This document shows positions 1 to 8,086 of a stretch of DNA of 64,000 bases, one piece after another. The position numbers and the translations under genes are program-made. Origin of the DNA: Pedobacter sp. HDW13. GTDB taxonomy: Bacteria > Bacteroidota > Bacteroidia > Sphingobacteriales > Sphingobacteriaceae. Below the pieces are notes generated by a model, which worked only from the letters and a program-made list of their open reading frames with translations, was not told the origin of the DNA and searched no databases. The stretch covers positions 2,356,001 through 2,420,000 of the forward strand of contig NZ_CP049868.1 in assembly GCF_011303555.1 (NCBI RefSeq). The letters run 5' to 3'. Position 1 is the first letter of the stretch, and each line of letters opens with the position of its first letter.

Positions 1-311
1 AATTCTGATTAAAGCGCTGTTTGCTAAAAGCTCAATGTTTTCGTAACCGGGGCGGTTGTTAATGTAACTGTTAAAAGAAAAAAGCACATCGCCACTTTGG
101 CCAAACCAAAAGGTGATTTGCTGGTTCTCGCCATCGCAATAGGCGCGGCTATACCGCTTTGAAGTACATAAAAATAGGGCTCTACCTTGTCCGCATGAAT
201 AATTGTGGCACCTTTTGGATGTTTAACATATTGGATATAGTTGGCAAGCTCAAGCAATGAATCATCACTTAATGCGCTAAAAACGGCTATATTTCTGAGT
301 TGTTCAATCAA
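1..311 (-). pseudogene. Crp/Fnr-type cyclic nucleotide-binding regulator, 5' part, frameshifted
   Basis: The N-terminal half of a cyclic-nucleotide-binding regulator starts at ATG 309-311 and runs off the left edge of the window. The first 56 or so residues read as a cNMP-binding jelly roll (…YFYVLQSGIA). The frame then turns to nonsense at about position 147. Reading on in the next frame gives RAYCDGENQQITFWFGQSGD and then a stretch containing SYINNRPGYENIELL, typical of Bacteroidota Crp/Fnr proteins. Adding one base to the GCGGGC-like run at 144-149 joins the halves seamlessly. The helix-turn-helix lies outside the window. It is either a pseudogene or a one-base sequencing error, and the latter is favoured because two other genes here show the same defect. 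The effector and target genes are unknown. Confidence 0.8.
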
Positions 312-482
312 AATTTAAGGCTATACAACAAAAATAGGAATGTTTTCCGGCTATAACCCGGTGATTGATTATTGCTTATTGAATATTTTTTAAATACGGG
401 TGTAACCTGTTTAAAAAGCATGTTGTCATAATGCACAGAACACGGTTCAATAAACAAAATATTTACATTAAAAATTATAATC

Positions 483-845
483 ATGGAAGGTATATTAGTT
501 CCCATTTCACTTTTTTTAGGCGCATTTGCCATGGTATTTGGTATCCGTTATTTATCAAACAAAGAAAAAATGGCAATGATTGAGCGTGGCATCAATCCAG
601 GTGTGGGCAGATCGGCTCCAAAACCCTATTTAAGTTTAAAATTTGGTTTACTGTTGGTGGGTCTGGGTATTGGCCTGCTTGTGGCGCTTGCAACGGTAAG
701 AAACATGTTTGGCGGCGAAATGACGCATGAAGAAACATCGCAGGCCGTTGCAGTATATTTTGGTTGCCTGGGTATTTTTGGCGGTTTAGGTTTAATCGTT
801 TCTTTCCTCATCGAAAAGAAAGCGATTGAGAAAGATAAAATCTAG
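483..845 (+). CDS. DUF6249-like small inner-membrane protein
   Basis: A 120-residue protein with three predicted membrane segments: about residues 5-22, 53-72 and 90-108. A basic cytoplasmic stretch follows the first segment (KEKMAMIERGINPG). This architecture, including the MAMIERGI motif, is that of the DUF6249 family common in Bacteroidota, whose function is unknown. The serine hydrolase gene begins 12 bases downstream, so the two are probably co-transcribed. The 170 bases upstream separate it from the divergent Crp-like gene and must hold both promoters, but no clear TAnnTTTG box was found. The family name is from memory and is moderately sure. Confidence 0.75.
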   Translation: MEGILVPISLFLGAFAMVFGIRYLSNKEKMAMIERGINPGVGRSAPKPYLSLKFGLLLVGLGIGLLVALATVRNMFGGEMTHEETSQAVAVYFGCLGIFGGLGLIVSFLIEKKAIEKDKI

Positions 846-857
846 TCTATTTTAACA

Positions 858-1958
858 GTGCAAACCAAACAAACCAACATCATCCGGGGCTTTCTTGTAA
901 TACTGATCTGCAACCTGTTTATGGTTGAAACGGTACAGGCTCAAAAGTTAAATAATCAGATTGATAGTTTGATTTCAGCTGCAATATCCGATCAGCAAGG
1001 TCCTGGAGGTGTATTTATGGTTGCCCGAAAAGGGCAGGTGCTTTATCAGAAGGCTTTTGGCAAAGCCAACCTCGAACTGGATGTTAACCTTACAACCGAA
1101 AGTGTTTTCCAACTGGGTTCTATGACCAAGCAGTTTACGGCTGTAGCAGTAATGCTTTTAGTGCAGCAGGGTAAATTAAAGGTAACCGATCCTGTTCGCA
1201 GATATATACCAGATTACCCCGGTGGGGATAAAATAACCATACACCATTTGCTTACCCATACTTCGGGCATTAAAGATTTTACCAAAATGAAGGCATTGGC
1301 AGGTATAGCCCTAAAAGAGATGACGCCTAAAATGGTGGTCGATTTTTTTAAGGATGAACCAGTTGATTTTGCTCCGGGCGAGCGTTTTGAGTACAATAAC
1401 TCAGGTTATGTGCTGCTGGGTTACCTGATCGAATTGGTTTCGGGCGAGCCTTATGCCACTTTTATACAGCAACACATTTTTAATCAGCTTGGCATGGCCC
1501 ATTCTTATTATGCAAGCGACAGGCAGGTGATCTATAACCGGGCTTATGGCTACCAGAAAAAAGAAAGTGGCTACGTAAATAAAACGGCTGTTAATTTTAG
1601 TGTTCCTTTTGCTTCGGGTGCGTTAATGTCTACCCTGGCCGATTTGCTGAAATGGCAAAATGCTTTAAACCAAAATAAACTGCTAAATGCTGTAGTAACC
1701 CAACAGGCATTTTCCAGCTATAAATTAAATAATGGCGAAGTGTTTAATTACGGTTATGGCTGGCACATTAAAGAGATTGGCGGTTTGCCTGCCAGGGCAC
1801 ATGGCGGTAGCATATTCGGGTTTAAAAGCATGGGTGTTTACGTACCCGGCGAAGATATTTATGTAGTGGGGCTCACCAACTGTGATTGTAACTCGCCAAC
1901 AGTACTTACCGAAAATATTGCGAAGCTGGTTATAGCCCAAACGATAAAGAGCAAATAA
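858..1958 (+). CDS. Secreted serine hydrolase, beta-lactamase/class C (PBP-like) family
   Basis: A 366-residue protein with a GTG start, chosen because it yields a complete signal peptide (hydrophobic stretch 11-23, likely cleavage after VQAQ, residue 29). The mature part has the class C/DD-peptidase active-site elements: S88-M-T-K91 (SxxK), Y179-N-N181 (YxN) followed by SGYVLLGYL, and a C-terminal HGG box in RAHGGSIFGF. Such enzymes attack ester or amide bonds in the periplasm or at the cell surface. Substrates range from D-Ala peptides to small esters and cannot be read from sequence. The length suits a one-domain serine hydrolase. There is no AmpR-type regulator beside it, so an inducible cephalosporinase is not implied. 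Confidence 0.88.
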   Translation: MQTKQTNIIRGFLVILICNLFMVETVQAQKLNNQIDSLISAAISDQQGPGGVFMVARKGQVLYQKAFGKANLELDVNLTTESVFQLGSMTKQFTAVAVMLLVQQGKLKVTDPVRRYIPDYPGGDKITIHHLLTHTSGIKDFTKMKALAGIALKEMTPKMVVDFFKDEPVDFAPGERFEYNNSGYVLLGYLIELVSGEPYATFIQQHIFNQLGMAHSYYASDRQVIYNRAYGYQKKESGYVNKTAVNFSVPFASGALMSTLADLLKWQNALNQNKLLNAVVTQQAFSSYKLNNGEVFNYGYGWHIKEIGGLPARAHGGSIFGFKSMGVYVPGEDIYVVGLTNCDCNSPTVLTENIAKLVIAQTIKSK

Positions 1959-1969
1959 ACCAGCCTTTA

Positions 1970-2391
1970 TTACTGCGGTTTAACAATGATGGCTACCGTT
2001 AGCCTGCTAATGCAGTTCATTTTGCCGCGCTCATTGTAAATTTTAATTTCCCAAACCTGCGTTTTGGCACCAATATGCAGTGGTTTGCAAATTCCTTTCA
2101 CCAAACCGCTTTTTACCGGCCTGAGGTGGTTGGCATTTACTTCTAAACCTACAGCCAGATATTTCTCGGGATCGATACACATGTAAGAAGCAATACTGCC
2201 AGCGTTTCGGCCAATACAACCGATGCTCCACCGTGCAATATACCTGCCGGCTGGTGTGTACGCTCATCAACAGGCATGGTACCGCTAATAAAGTCGGCTC
2301 CGATTTCGGTAAATTGAATATCAAGCAGCGCCCCAATATGGTTTTTGGGGCGGTTGTTTAGTTCATCAACAGTAAAATCTTTAAACCACAT
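1970..2391 (-). pseudogene. PaaI/hotdog-fold thioesterase, single-base frameshift
   Basis: Two reading frames together encode one hotdog-fold acyl-CoA thioesterase of 140 residues. The first (2391 down to about 2200) carries the catalytic-type segment HQPAGILHGGASVVLAETL. The second (about 2198 to 1970) carries YMCIDPEKYLAVGLEVNANH and ends SRLTVAIIVKPQ. The joint falls in CTGGCAGT on the minus strand. Restoring one G (CTGGGCAGT) gives an uninterrupted …AETLGSIASYMCI, and 422+1 bases is exactly 141 codons. Family members hydrolyse aromatic or aliphatic acyl-CoAs as homotetramers. The start ATG overlaps the end of the upstream DinB-family gene (same strand), so the two form an operon. It is probably functional in the organism, if the defect is a sequence error. 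Confidence 0.83.
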
Positions 2392-2890
2392 GGTAACGTT
2401 CTTTTAAAACCCCAACATGGTGGATTACATGGCCACCAACAATAAACAAAATAGATTTTACATTAATTTCCCGTCCAGAGGCAATCCCCTTTCTATTCAG
2501 TTCTTCTTCGTTTAGCGATTTAAAAAGATACAAATTGGCTTTACGCAGGGCTGCAAACTCTTCAATCAAATCTTCCAGCTCACGTTCGGCAAAGCGGGCA
2601 TTCAATACATAATCGTCTTCTTCAAAGCCCGGCAAGGGTTGTTGCTCTTTGCGGGCAAAGCAGGTAATGCGGAAAGCAAAAACACGCTCAGTGTCGATCA
2701 TGTGGCCCAGCATTTCTTTAAGTGTCCATTTTCCTTCAGCATAGGCATAATCGGCCTTATCGGCATTGGCCCTGAACAAAACAGGAATACTTTCTACCTG
2801 ATCGTTTAAAATTTCGAAAATATCGCGGTCAACCTTGCTGATGTAGGTTTCGCCCCAAATCGGATATTCGTTAGGCTGTGGTCGGTTCAT
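2381..2890 (-). CDS. DinB-family (putative metal-dependent) protein
   Basis: A 169-residue four-helix-bundle protein of the DinB/YfiT class. The metal-ligand histidines expected for the family are visible: one in LKEMLGHMIDTERVFAFR (near residue 67) and two in IVGGHVIHHVGVLKERY near the C-terminus. DinB_2/YfiT proteins bind nickel or zinc and are often thiol-S-transferases, but the substrate here is unknown. The gene overlaps the sensor kinase upstream (kinase stop inside its first codons) and the thioesterase downstream by about 10 bases, which indicates translational coupling in a three-gene minus-strand operon. Confidence 0.85.
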   Translation of the reverse strand: MNRPQPNEYPIWGETYISKVDRDIFEILNDQVESIPVLFRANADKADYAYAEGKWTLKEMLGHMIDTERVFAFRITCFARKEQQPLPGFEEDDYVLNARFAERELEDLIEEFAALRKANLYLFKSLNEEELNRKGIASGREINVKSILFIVGGHVIHHVGVLKERYHVV

Positions 2891-4079
2891 ATCTTAAACT
2901 GCTCTTTAATATAATTCTGAAAGTGGTGCCTTTGCCCAGTTCTGAGTCTTTTACAAAGATTTCGCCACTATGGTAATTTTCAACAATCCGTTTGGTAAGC
3001 GATAAACCGAGCCCCCAGCCGCGCTTACGGGTGGTATAGCCCGGCTGAAAAACAGCATCGAACTTCGATCTTGGAATACCTTTACCGGTATCGCTAACAT
3101 CAATAAAAACCTGTTCTTTGGCCAGGTTCTCAATAATATTAATCGATATAGAGCCTTCGTTTTCAATCGCGTTGGCGGCATTCTTTAGCAGGTTTTCAAT
3201 TACCCAGTCAAACAAGGGCACGTTAAGCATGGCCCTAACCTGTTCATCGCCCGTAATGCTAAATTTAACCTTATCGGAGGTACGTACTTTAAAATATCGG
3301 ATAAAATCGCTGATGACAATGTATACCGTATGGTCTTCGAGCATGGGTTTAGACCCGATTTTAGAAAAACGGTCGGTAATAATCTCCAGGCGCTTAATGT
3401 CGTTTTCCATTTCAGCAATCAAGGGATCGTCTTCCGCATCAAATTTAGATTTCATCAGCTCTGTCCAAGCCATTAAAGAGGAAATGGGCGTGCCCAGCTG
3501 GTGTGCGGTTTCCTTGGCCAAACCTACCCATACATGATCCTGCTCATCGCGCCTTGCCGAACTAAATGCGGTATAAGCCGTTAAAAGAAAAAGGAAAATT
3601 ACACCCATCTGGATGTAGGGGAAATACCTCAGCTGTGTTAAAATAAACGAATCGCGGTAGTAAGCCCTAAACTTCTTACCAAAAATGTTCATCTCATCGG
3701 GGCGGTGCTGTGCTTTCATTTGTTTCAGCTGGCGGACAAAATATAAACTATCGTAAGTAAGCTTCGGATCGCTGATCGGATAATTTGTTTTAGTGCTATC
3801 TAAGCCATTAAAAGAAGTAATTACTCCAGCCGAATCGGTCATGATTACAGGCGTTTTGGTGTTTTTTCTTACGGTTTCCACCACATCGCGGTAATCATCA
3901 TTGTCGTACAGAAACATGGCGCGCTCCTGAATCCTAACCCAAAGGTGAAATTGGTCTGCCTCTTCGCGTTCCATCTTCTTTACAAAAGAATCGGTGTAAA
4001 ATACTGAAGCAATGCCGATTAAGATGGCAAAAATTAGGAGGAAAAACTTCCAGCGGCGTTTCTTTTGATAAGGGTTCAT
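2871..4079 (-). CDS. Membrane sensor histidine kinase
   Basis: From ATG 4079 the product is about 402 residues. An in-frame ATG at 4142 would add 21 residues unlike a kinase N-terminus, so the internal start ahead of NPYQKKRRWKFFLLIFAIL is preferred. Layout: membrane segment 1 (residues 12-28), a periplasmic sensing region of about 120 residues, membrane segment 2 (about 157-173), an H-box AHQLGTPISSLMAW with phospho-acceptor His193, and a HATPase_c domain with N-box (LLKNAANAI), G1 (DTGKGIP) and G2 (GWGLGLSLTKR). There is no HAMP or PAS domain. No response regulator is adjacent, so it is an orphan kinase. Its gene overlaps the DinB gene. Confidence 0.88.
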   Translation of the reverse strand: MNPYQKKRRWKFFLLIFAILIGIASVFYTDSFVKKMEREEADQFHLWVRIQERAMFLYDNDDYRDVVETVRKNTKTPVIMTDSAGVITSFNGLDSTKTNYPISDPKLTYDSLYFVRQLKQMKAQHRPDEMNIFGKKFRAYYRDSFILTQLRYFPYIQMGVIFLFLLTAYTAFSSARRDEQDHVWVGLAKETAHQLGTPISSLMAWTELMKSKFDAEDDPLIAEMENDIKRLEIITDRFSKIGSKPMLEDHTVYIVISDFIRYFKVRTSDKVKFSITGDEQVRAMLNVPLFDWVIENLLKNAANAIENEGSISINIIENLAKEQVFIDVSDTGKGIPRSKFDAVFQPGYTTRKRGWGLGLSLTKRIVENYHSGEIFVKDSELGKGTTFRIILKSSLRYEPTTA

Positions 4080-4216
4080 GCTTGAGCTAGCCAAATTACA
4101 ATAACAAAACGAAAAAAACATAAAACGATTATGCTTTTTCAAAAAGCTTAATTAATGGTTTTGAAAGCATAATCGCTTCATCACACATGAAAACAGTATA
4201 AAACGGATGAAAAACA

Positions 4217-4224
4217 TATCTTTG
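4217..4224 (+). promoter_or_regulatory. Putative -7 element for gltX
   Basis: TATCTTTG matches the Bacteroidota -7 consensus TAnnTTTG, 80 bases ahead of the gltX start. No convincing TTTG -33 element was found at the expected distance, so the assignment rests on the -7 box alone. It implies a 5' leader of about 70 bases that contains an inverted repeat. Confidence 0.5.
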
Positions 4225-4244
4225 TAACGAGCATAGTGCGTGGC

Positions 4245-4298
4245 GCAAAGAGCATGGATTGCACCATGGCTCTAAGCTTCTAACTCCCTGCTCTTTGC
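4245..4298 (+). repeat. Inverted repeat in the gltX leader
   Basis: GCAAAGAGCA (4245-4254) is perfectly complementary to TGCTCTTTGC (4289-4298). A competing inner hairpin, AGAGCATGG against CCATGGCTCT (about 4249-4273), overlaps the left arm. It ends seven bases before the gltX ATG. It may be a dispersed palindromic repeat or a leader structure affecting translation. Confidence 0.6.
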
Positions 4299-4304
4299 TT
4301 AATC

Positions 4305-5813
4305 ATGGATAAAAAAGTTAGAGTAAGATTTGCCCCAAGCCCAACCGGAGGTTTGCATTTAGGCGGTGTGCGTACTGCCTTGTTCAATTATTTGTTCGCT
4401 AAAAAGAATAACGGAACTTTTGTACTTCGCGTAGAAGATACCGATCAGAACCGCTTTGTAGAAGGTGCCGAAGAATATATCGTAAATTGTTTAAACTGGT
4501 GTGGCATTACACCTGATGAAAGTCCGGAACAGCCGGGTAGCTATGGCCCATACCGCCAAAGTGAGCGTAAACCGAGCTACAGGAAATTTGCTGAACAGTT
4601 AATTAGCGATGGCTATGCCTATTATGCTTTCGATACTCCTGAGGAACTGGATGCTAAACGTAAAGATATTCCTAACTTTCAGTACGGCCAGGCTACGCGG
4701 ATGCAAATGCGTAACTCCTTAACACTTACCGTTAGCGAAGTAGAAGATTTACTAGCGGCCAAAGTACCCCACGTAATCCGTATTAAGGTGCCTGCCGATG
4801 AGGTAGTGTATTTTAATGATTTAATCCGTGGCGATGTAAGCTTCGAAACCTCGTTGGTTGATGATAAAGTTTTATTAAAAGCAGATGGTATGCCTACTTA
4901 TCATTTGGCTGTTGTGGTTGATGATAAAGCGATGGAAATTAGTCACGCTTTTAGAGGCGAAGAGTGGTTGCCATCGGCGCCGGTTCATATTTTGCTTTGG
5001 AAATATTTAGGCTGGGAGGCTGAAATGCCTGCCTGGGCGCATTTGCCTTTAATTTTAAAGCCCGACGGACATGGAAAGCTGAGCAAACGCGATGGCGATC
5101 GGTTGGGTTTTCCGGTGTATGCCATGAACTGGAGCGATCCTAAAACAGGCGATGTAACCAAAGGCTTTAAAGAAATGGGTTTTATGCCCGAAGCTTTTAT
5201 CAATATGCTGGCTCTTTTAGGCTGGAACGATGGTACCGACCAGGAAATATTTACGTTGAAAGAACTGGAAGAAAAATTCTCGGTAGAAAGAATTAGTAAA
5301 GCAGGTGCTAAATTCGATTTCGAGAAAGCAAAATGGTATAACCACGAGTGGATTAAAGCGCAAAGTGCTGAGCGTTTAGCGGCTGGCGTTAAAGAAGAAC
5401 TTGAAAAAGCAGGTATTGCCGTTAACGACGATGCTTTCTTAAACACCGTTATCGATTTGATTAAAGACCGTTGTACTTTATTGCCTGATTTCGTGGCGCA
5501 AAGCAGTTACTTCTTTGCTTCGCCGGCTGAGTACGATGTAAATTCGGTAAAACCAAAATGGACAGCTGAAAAGGCTGAATTTTTTAATGCCTTTGCCGAA
5601 GGATTAACTTTGACTGATGCTGCAACTGCAGAAACAGCTTTTAAGGCTTTAGCAGAGGAAAAAGGATTTAAACCCGGCGAACTGATGTTGCCTTTCCGCA
5701 TTATGCTGGTAGGCGGTAAATTTGGCCCTGGGGTTTTCGATATTGCACTATTGTTGGGCGTAGCCGAAACCAAAGCAAGAATAGCAAAAGCCATAGCTGT
5801 ATTTAATAGCTAG
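4305..5813 (+). CDS. gltX: Glutamyl-tRNA synthetase
   Basis: A 502-residue class I aminoacyl-tRNA synthetase that charges tRNA(Glu) with glutamate in the cytoplasm. The ATP-binding HIGH-type motif is H18-L-G-G21 within FAPSPTGGLHLGG. The KMSKS-type loop is K258-L-S-K-R262 followed by DGD. The catalytic Rossmann fold holds the GEEWLPSAPVHILLWKYLG segment, and the C-terminal helical domain carries the anticodon-binding region. The length is normal for the family. It cannot be told from sequence alone whether the enzyme also charges tRNA(Gln). The gene is monocistronic: a kinase lies divergently upstream, and a palindromic element follows the stop. Confidence 0.97.
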   Translation: MDKKVRVRFAPSPTGGLHLGGVRTALFNYLFAKKNNGTFVLRVEDTDQNRFVEGAEEYIVNCLNWCGITPDESPEQPGSYGPYRQSERKPSYRKFAEQLISDGYAYYAFDTPEELDAKRKDIPNFQYGQATRMQMRNSLTLTVSEVEDLLAAKVPHVIRIKVPADEVVYFNDLIRGDVSFETSLVDDKVLLKADGMPTYHLAVVVDDKAMEISHAFRGEEWLPSAPVHILLWKYLGWEAEMPAWAHLPLILKPDGHGKLSKRDGDRLGFPVYAMNWSDPKTGDVTKGFKEMGFMPEAFINMLALLGWNDGTDQEIFTLKELEEKFSVERISKAGAKFDFEKAKWYNHEWIKAQSAERLAAGVKEELEKAGIAVNDDAFLNTVIDLIKDRCTLLPDFVAQSSYFFASPAEYDVNSVKPKWTAEKAEFFNAFAEGLTLTDAATAETAFKALAEEKGFKPGELMLPFRIMLVGGKFGPGVFDIALLLGVAETKARIAKAIAVFNS

Positions 5814-5823
5814 TAGCTAAATC

Positions 5824-5884
5824 ATTGAATTTTGGATGAAAGCATGTTTCGATGCAAATCGCATCTAATCATCCAAAATTCAAT
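5824..5884. repeat. Palindromic element downstream of gltX
   Basis: ATTGAATTTTGGATGA (5824-5839) is perfectly complementary to TCATCCAAAATTCAAT (5869-5884), a 16 bp stem. The loop itself holds a smaller hairpin, GATGC-AAATC-GCATC (5851-5865). There is no T-run after it, so it is a structured or dispersed repeat more than a classical terminator. Confidence 0.7.
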
Positions 5885-5986
5885 AACCCATTCATCTTTT
5901 GCTGCTTACTTCACCAAAAAATATTTCTACATTAGTATAACAATTTTCGATAGATAAGGTTATTCATTAAAATAAAAATATAAACT

Positions 5987-6829
5987 ATGCAGTGGTTTGG
6001 TAAAGGCAGTAATAATGTTGAAGATGGCAGAAGCGGCGGCGGTGGCAAAACCGCACTGGGTGGCGGAATAGGGATTATCATTGTGGTGCTCGGCTTAATA
6101 TTCGGGAAAGATTTGACTGGTGTAGTTAGCCAGTTACCGGCCACTACGGGTACAGAAGAAGTGAAGCAGGGCGTACCGGCAAACGATGCACAGGCACAAT
6201 TTGTTTCCGGCGTACTGGAATCGACCGAGCAGGTTTGGGATGCAGAATTTAAAGCCATGGGTAAACAGTACGAATACCCGAAACTGAGGCTTTTTAGAGA
6301 TGGCGTACAAACGGCCTGTGGTTATGCTCAATCGAACGTGGGGCCATTTTATTGCCCCGGTGATCATAAAGTATATATCGATTTATCTTTTTACGATGAA
6401 CTGAAAAACCGTTTCGGCGCAGCTGGCGATTTTGCACAGGCTTATGTAATTGCCCACGAAGTTGGTCACCATGTGCAGAATTTGCTGGGCATTTCGGCTA
6501 AATTAGACGAGGCCCGCGGACAGGTGAGTAAAACAGAATATAACCGCCTATCGGTTAAATTAGAATTGCAGGCCGATTTCTTTGCCGGCCTGTGGGCGCA
6601 CAATGCCCAAAACCTGAAAGATTTTAAACTAGATGCAGGCGACATTGAGGAAGCCCTGACTGCAGCCAACGCCATAGGCGACGATAAGTTGCAGAAACAG
6701 GCAACCGGCGAGGTACAGCCCGATTCTTTTACTCATGGTACATCTGCCCAACGCATGTACTGGTTTAAAAAAGGTTTCGAAACCGGCGATATCAAACAGG
6801 GCGATACCTTTAATTCCAATAATTTTTAA
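5987..6829 (+). CDS. YpfJ-type neutral zinc metallopeptidase
   Basis: A 280-residue protein of the putative neutral zinc metallopeptidase family (YpfJ/KPN_02809-like). A glycine-rich N-terminus precedes one membrane segment (about residues 24-40), so the protease domain is probably periplasmic. The zinc-binding motif is H157-E-V-G-H161-H. The downstream segment LELQADFFAGLWAH provides the third-ligand region typical of the family. The conserved FYCPGDHKVYIDLSFYDEL stretch is also present. Substrates are unknown. It stands alone between gltX and the signalling operon. Confidence 0.9.
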   Translation: MQWFGKGSNNVEDGRSGGGGKTALGGGIGIIIVVLGLIFGKDLTGVVSQLPATTGTEEVKQGVPANDAQAQFVSGVLESTEQVWDAEFKAMGKQYEYPKLRLFRDGVQTACGYAQSNVGPFYCPGDHKVYIDLSFYDELKNRFGAAGDFAQAYVIAHEVGHHVQNLLGISAKLDEARGQVSKTEYNRLSVKLELQADFFAGLWAHNAQNLKDFKLDAGDIEEALTAANAIGDDKLQKQATGEVQPDSFTHGTSAQRMYWFKKGFETGDIKQGDTFNSNNF

Positions 6830-6934
6830 ATAATTAAAACTTTTTAAAAACGCTGTTGTTTGTTTACAGTTAAGGAGACTCGTTTCTCCTAACCAAACAT
6901 AATTATCCCGGCTTCTTATTTGTTTTAATAAAGA

Positions 6935-8068
6935 ATGATCCTTATAGTTGATGACAGGCCTGAAAACCTGATCTCGTTACAGAAAGTACTGCAGGCACAC
7001 AATTTTGAGGTTGATACCGCATCATCAGGTGAAGAAGCACTAAAAAAAGTTTTAAAGCATAATTACGTCCTGATTATTCTCGATGTACAAATGCCCGACA
7101 TGGACGGCTTTGAAGTGGCAGAGGCCATTTCGGGCTTTAGTAAGGCAAAAGATACCGCCATTATTTTTCTCTCGGCCGTTAATACCGAACTCAAGTTTAT
7201 TACAAAAGGATACCTTAGCGGAGGATTGGATTACATTACCAAACCTGTTGATATTAATGTACTCCTGTTAAAAATCAAAACCTTTTACCGCATTTACGAG
7301 CAAAACAGAAAGCTAAACGAGGTGCAGGAAAAGCTTTTGGAAGAAATAGAATTCCGCAAGCAGGCCGAACATAAAAAAGATGAGTTTATCAGTATTGCCA
7401 GTCACGAGTTAAAAACACCTTTAACCAGTGTAAAAGGCTATATTCAGTTGTTGCAGAGAAGCTTAAACCGCGATGATAAAACCATGGCGCAAAATCATCT
7501 CGAAAAAGCAAGCATACAGCTCGAAAAACTGAATGACCTCATTGTAGATCTGCTTGATATATCTAAAATCGAAAGCGGTAAGATGAAGTTTAACCTGAAA
7601 AGCTTTTGCGCCGATAACATGGTAAACAATGCCATCGAGATGCTGCAGCAATCTAACCCCGATTTTAAAATTACCAAGTTGGGCCAAACCCACGAAATGA
7701 TTTTTGGCGACGAAATCAGGTTGGAGCAGGTGGTAATCAATTTCATTACCAATGCCATCAAATATGCACCTGGCACCAATCAGGTTAATGTTACCATCAA
7801 TATAAAAGACGGCAAACTGTATCTGGCCGTTAAAGATTTTGGCATTGGCATTTCAAAAGAACAGCAGGAGAAAATATTCGATAAGTTTTACCGTGTTGAA
7901 GAAAACAGCAATCGTTTTAATGGCCTGGGCATTGGTTTGTATATCTGTTCAGAAATTATAAACCGGCATGGCGGTAAAATAGGGGTAAATAGTGTTCCTG
8001 ATGAGGGCTCTGAATTTTATTTTATTATCCCAATTACCGAAGAAGAAATCATAAAGAACCAGATCTAA
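6935..8068 (+). CDS. Receiver-histidine kinase hybrid (REC-HisKA-HATPase)
   Basis: A 377-residue soluble kinase. The N-terminal receiver (residues 1-115) has phospho-acceptor Asp50 in LIILDVQMPDMDG and a conserved lysine in ITKPVD. A short coiled-coil linker (120-148) leads to a HisKA box with His157 (FISIASHELKTPLTSVKGY) and HATPase_c with N-box (FITNAIKYAP) and GIGLYICSEII. The order REC before kinase suggests that another kinase phosphorylates it and so tunes its output. It has no membrane segment. It is the first gene of a six-gene operon; the large hybrid kinase starts 18 bases after its stop. Confidence 0.92.
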   Translation: MILIVDDRPENLISLQKVLQAHNFEVDTASSGEEALKKVLKHNYVLIILDVQMPDMDGFEVAEAISGFSKAKDTAIIFLSAVNTELKFITKGYLSGGLDYITKPVDINVLLLKIKTFYRIYEQNRKLNEVQEKLLEEIEFRKQAEHKKDEFISIASHELKTPLTSVKGYIQLLQRSLNRDDKTMAQNHLEKASIQLEKLNDLIVDLLDISKIESGKMKFNLKSFCADNMVNNAIEMLQQSNPDFKITKLGQTHEMIFGDEIRLEQVVINFITNAIKYAPGTNQVNVTINIKDGKLYLAVKDFGIGISKEQQEKIFDKFYRVEENSNRFNGLGIGLYICSEIINRHGGKIGVNSVPDEGSEFYFIIPITEEEIIKNQI

Positions 8069-8086
8069 TTAGCTTTAATTCCTATA

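Noticed and set aside
858-1958. Resistance-type AmpC beta-lactamase
   Set aside because: Only the general SxxK/YxN/HxG class C fold is visible; no AmpR or resistance context, so a broader serine hydrolase label is safer.
4217-4304. T-box riboswitch before gltX
   Set aside because: The leader is too short, lacks the T-box sequence and specifier loop, and this phylum does not use T-boxes.
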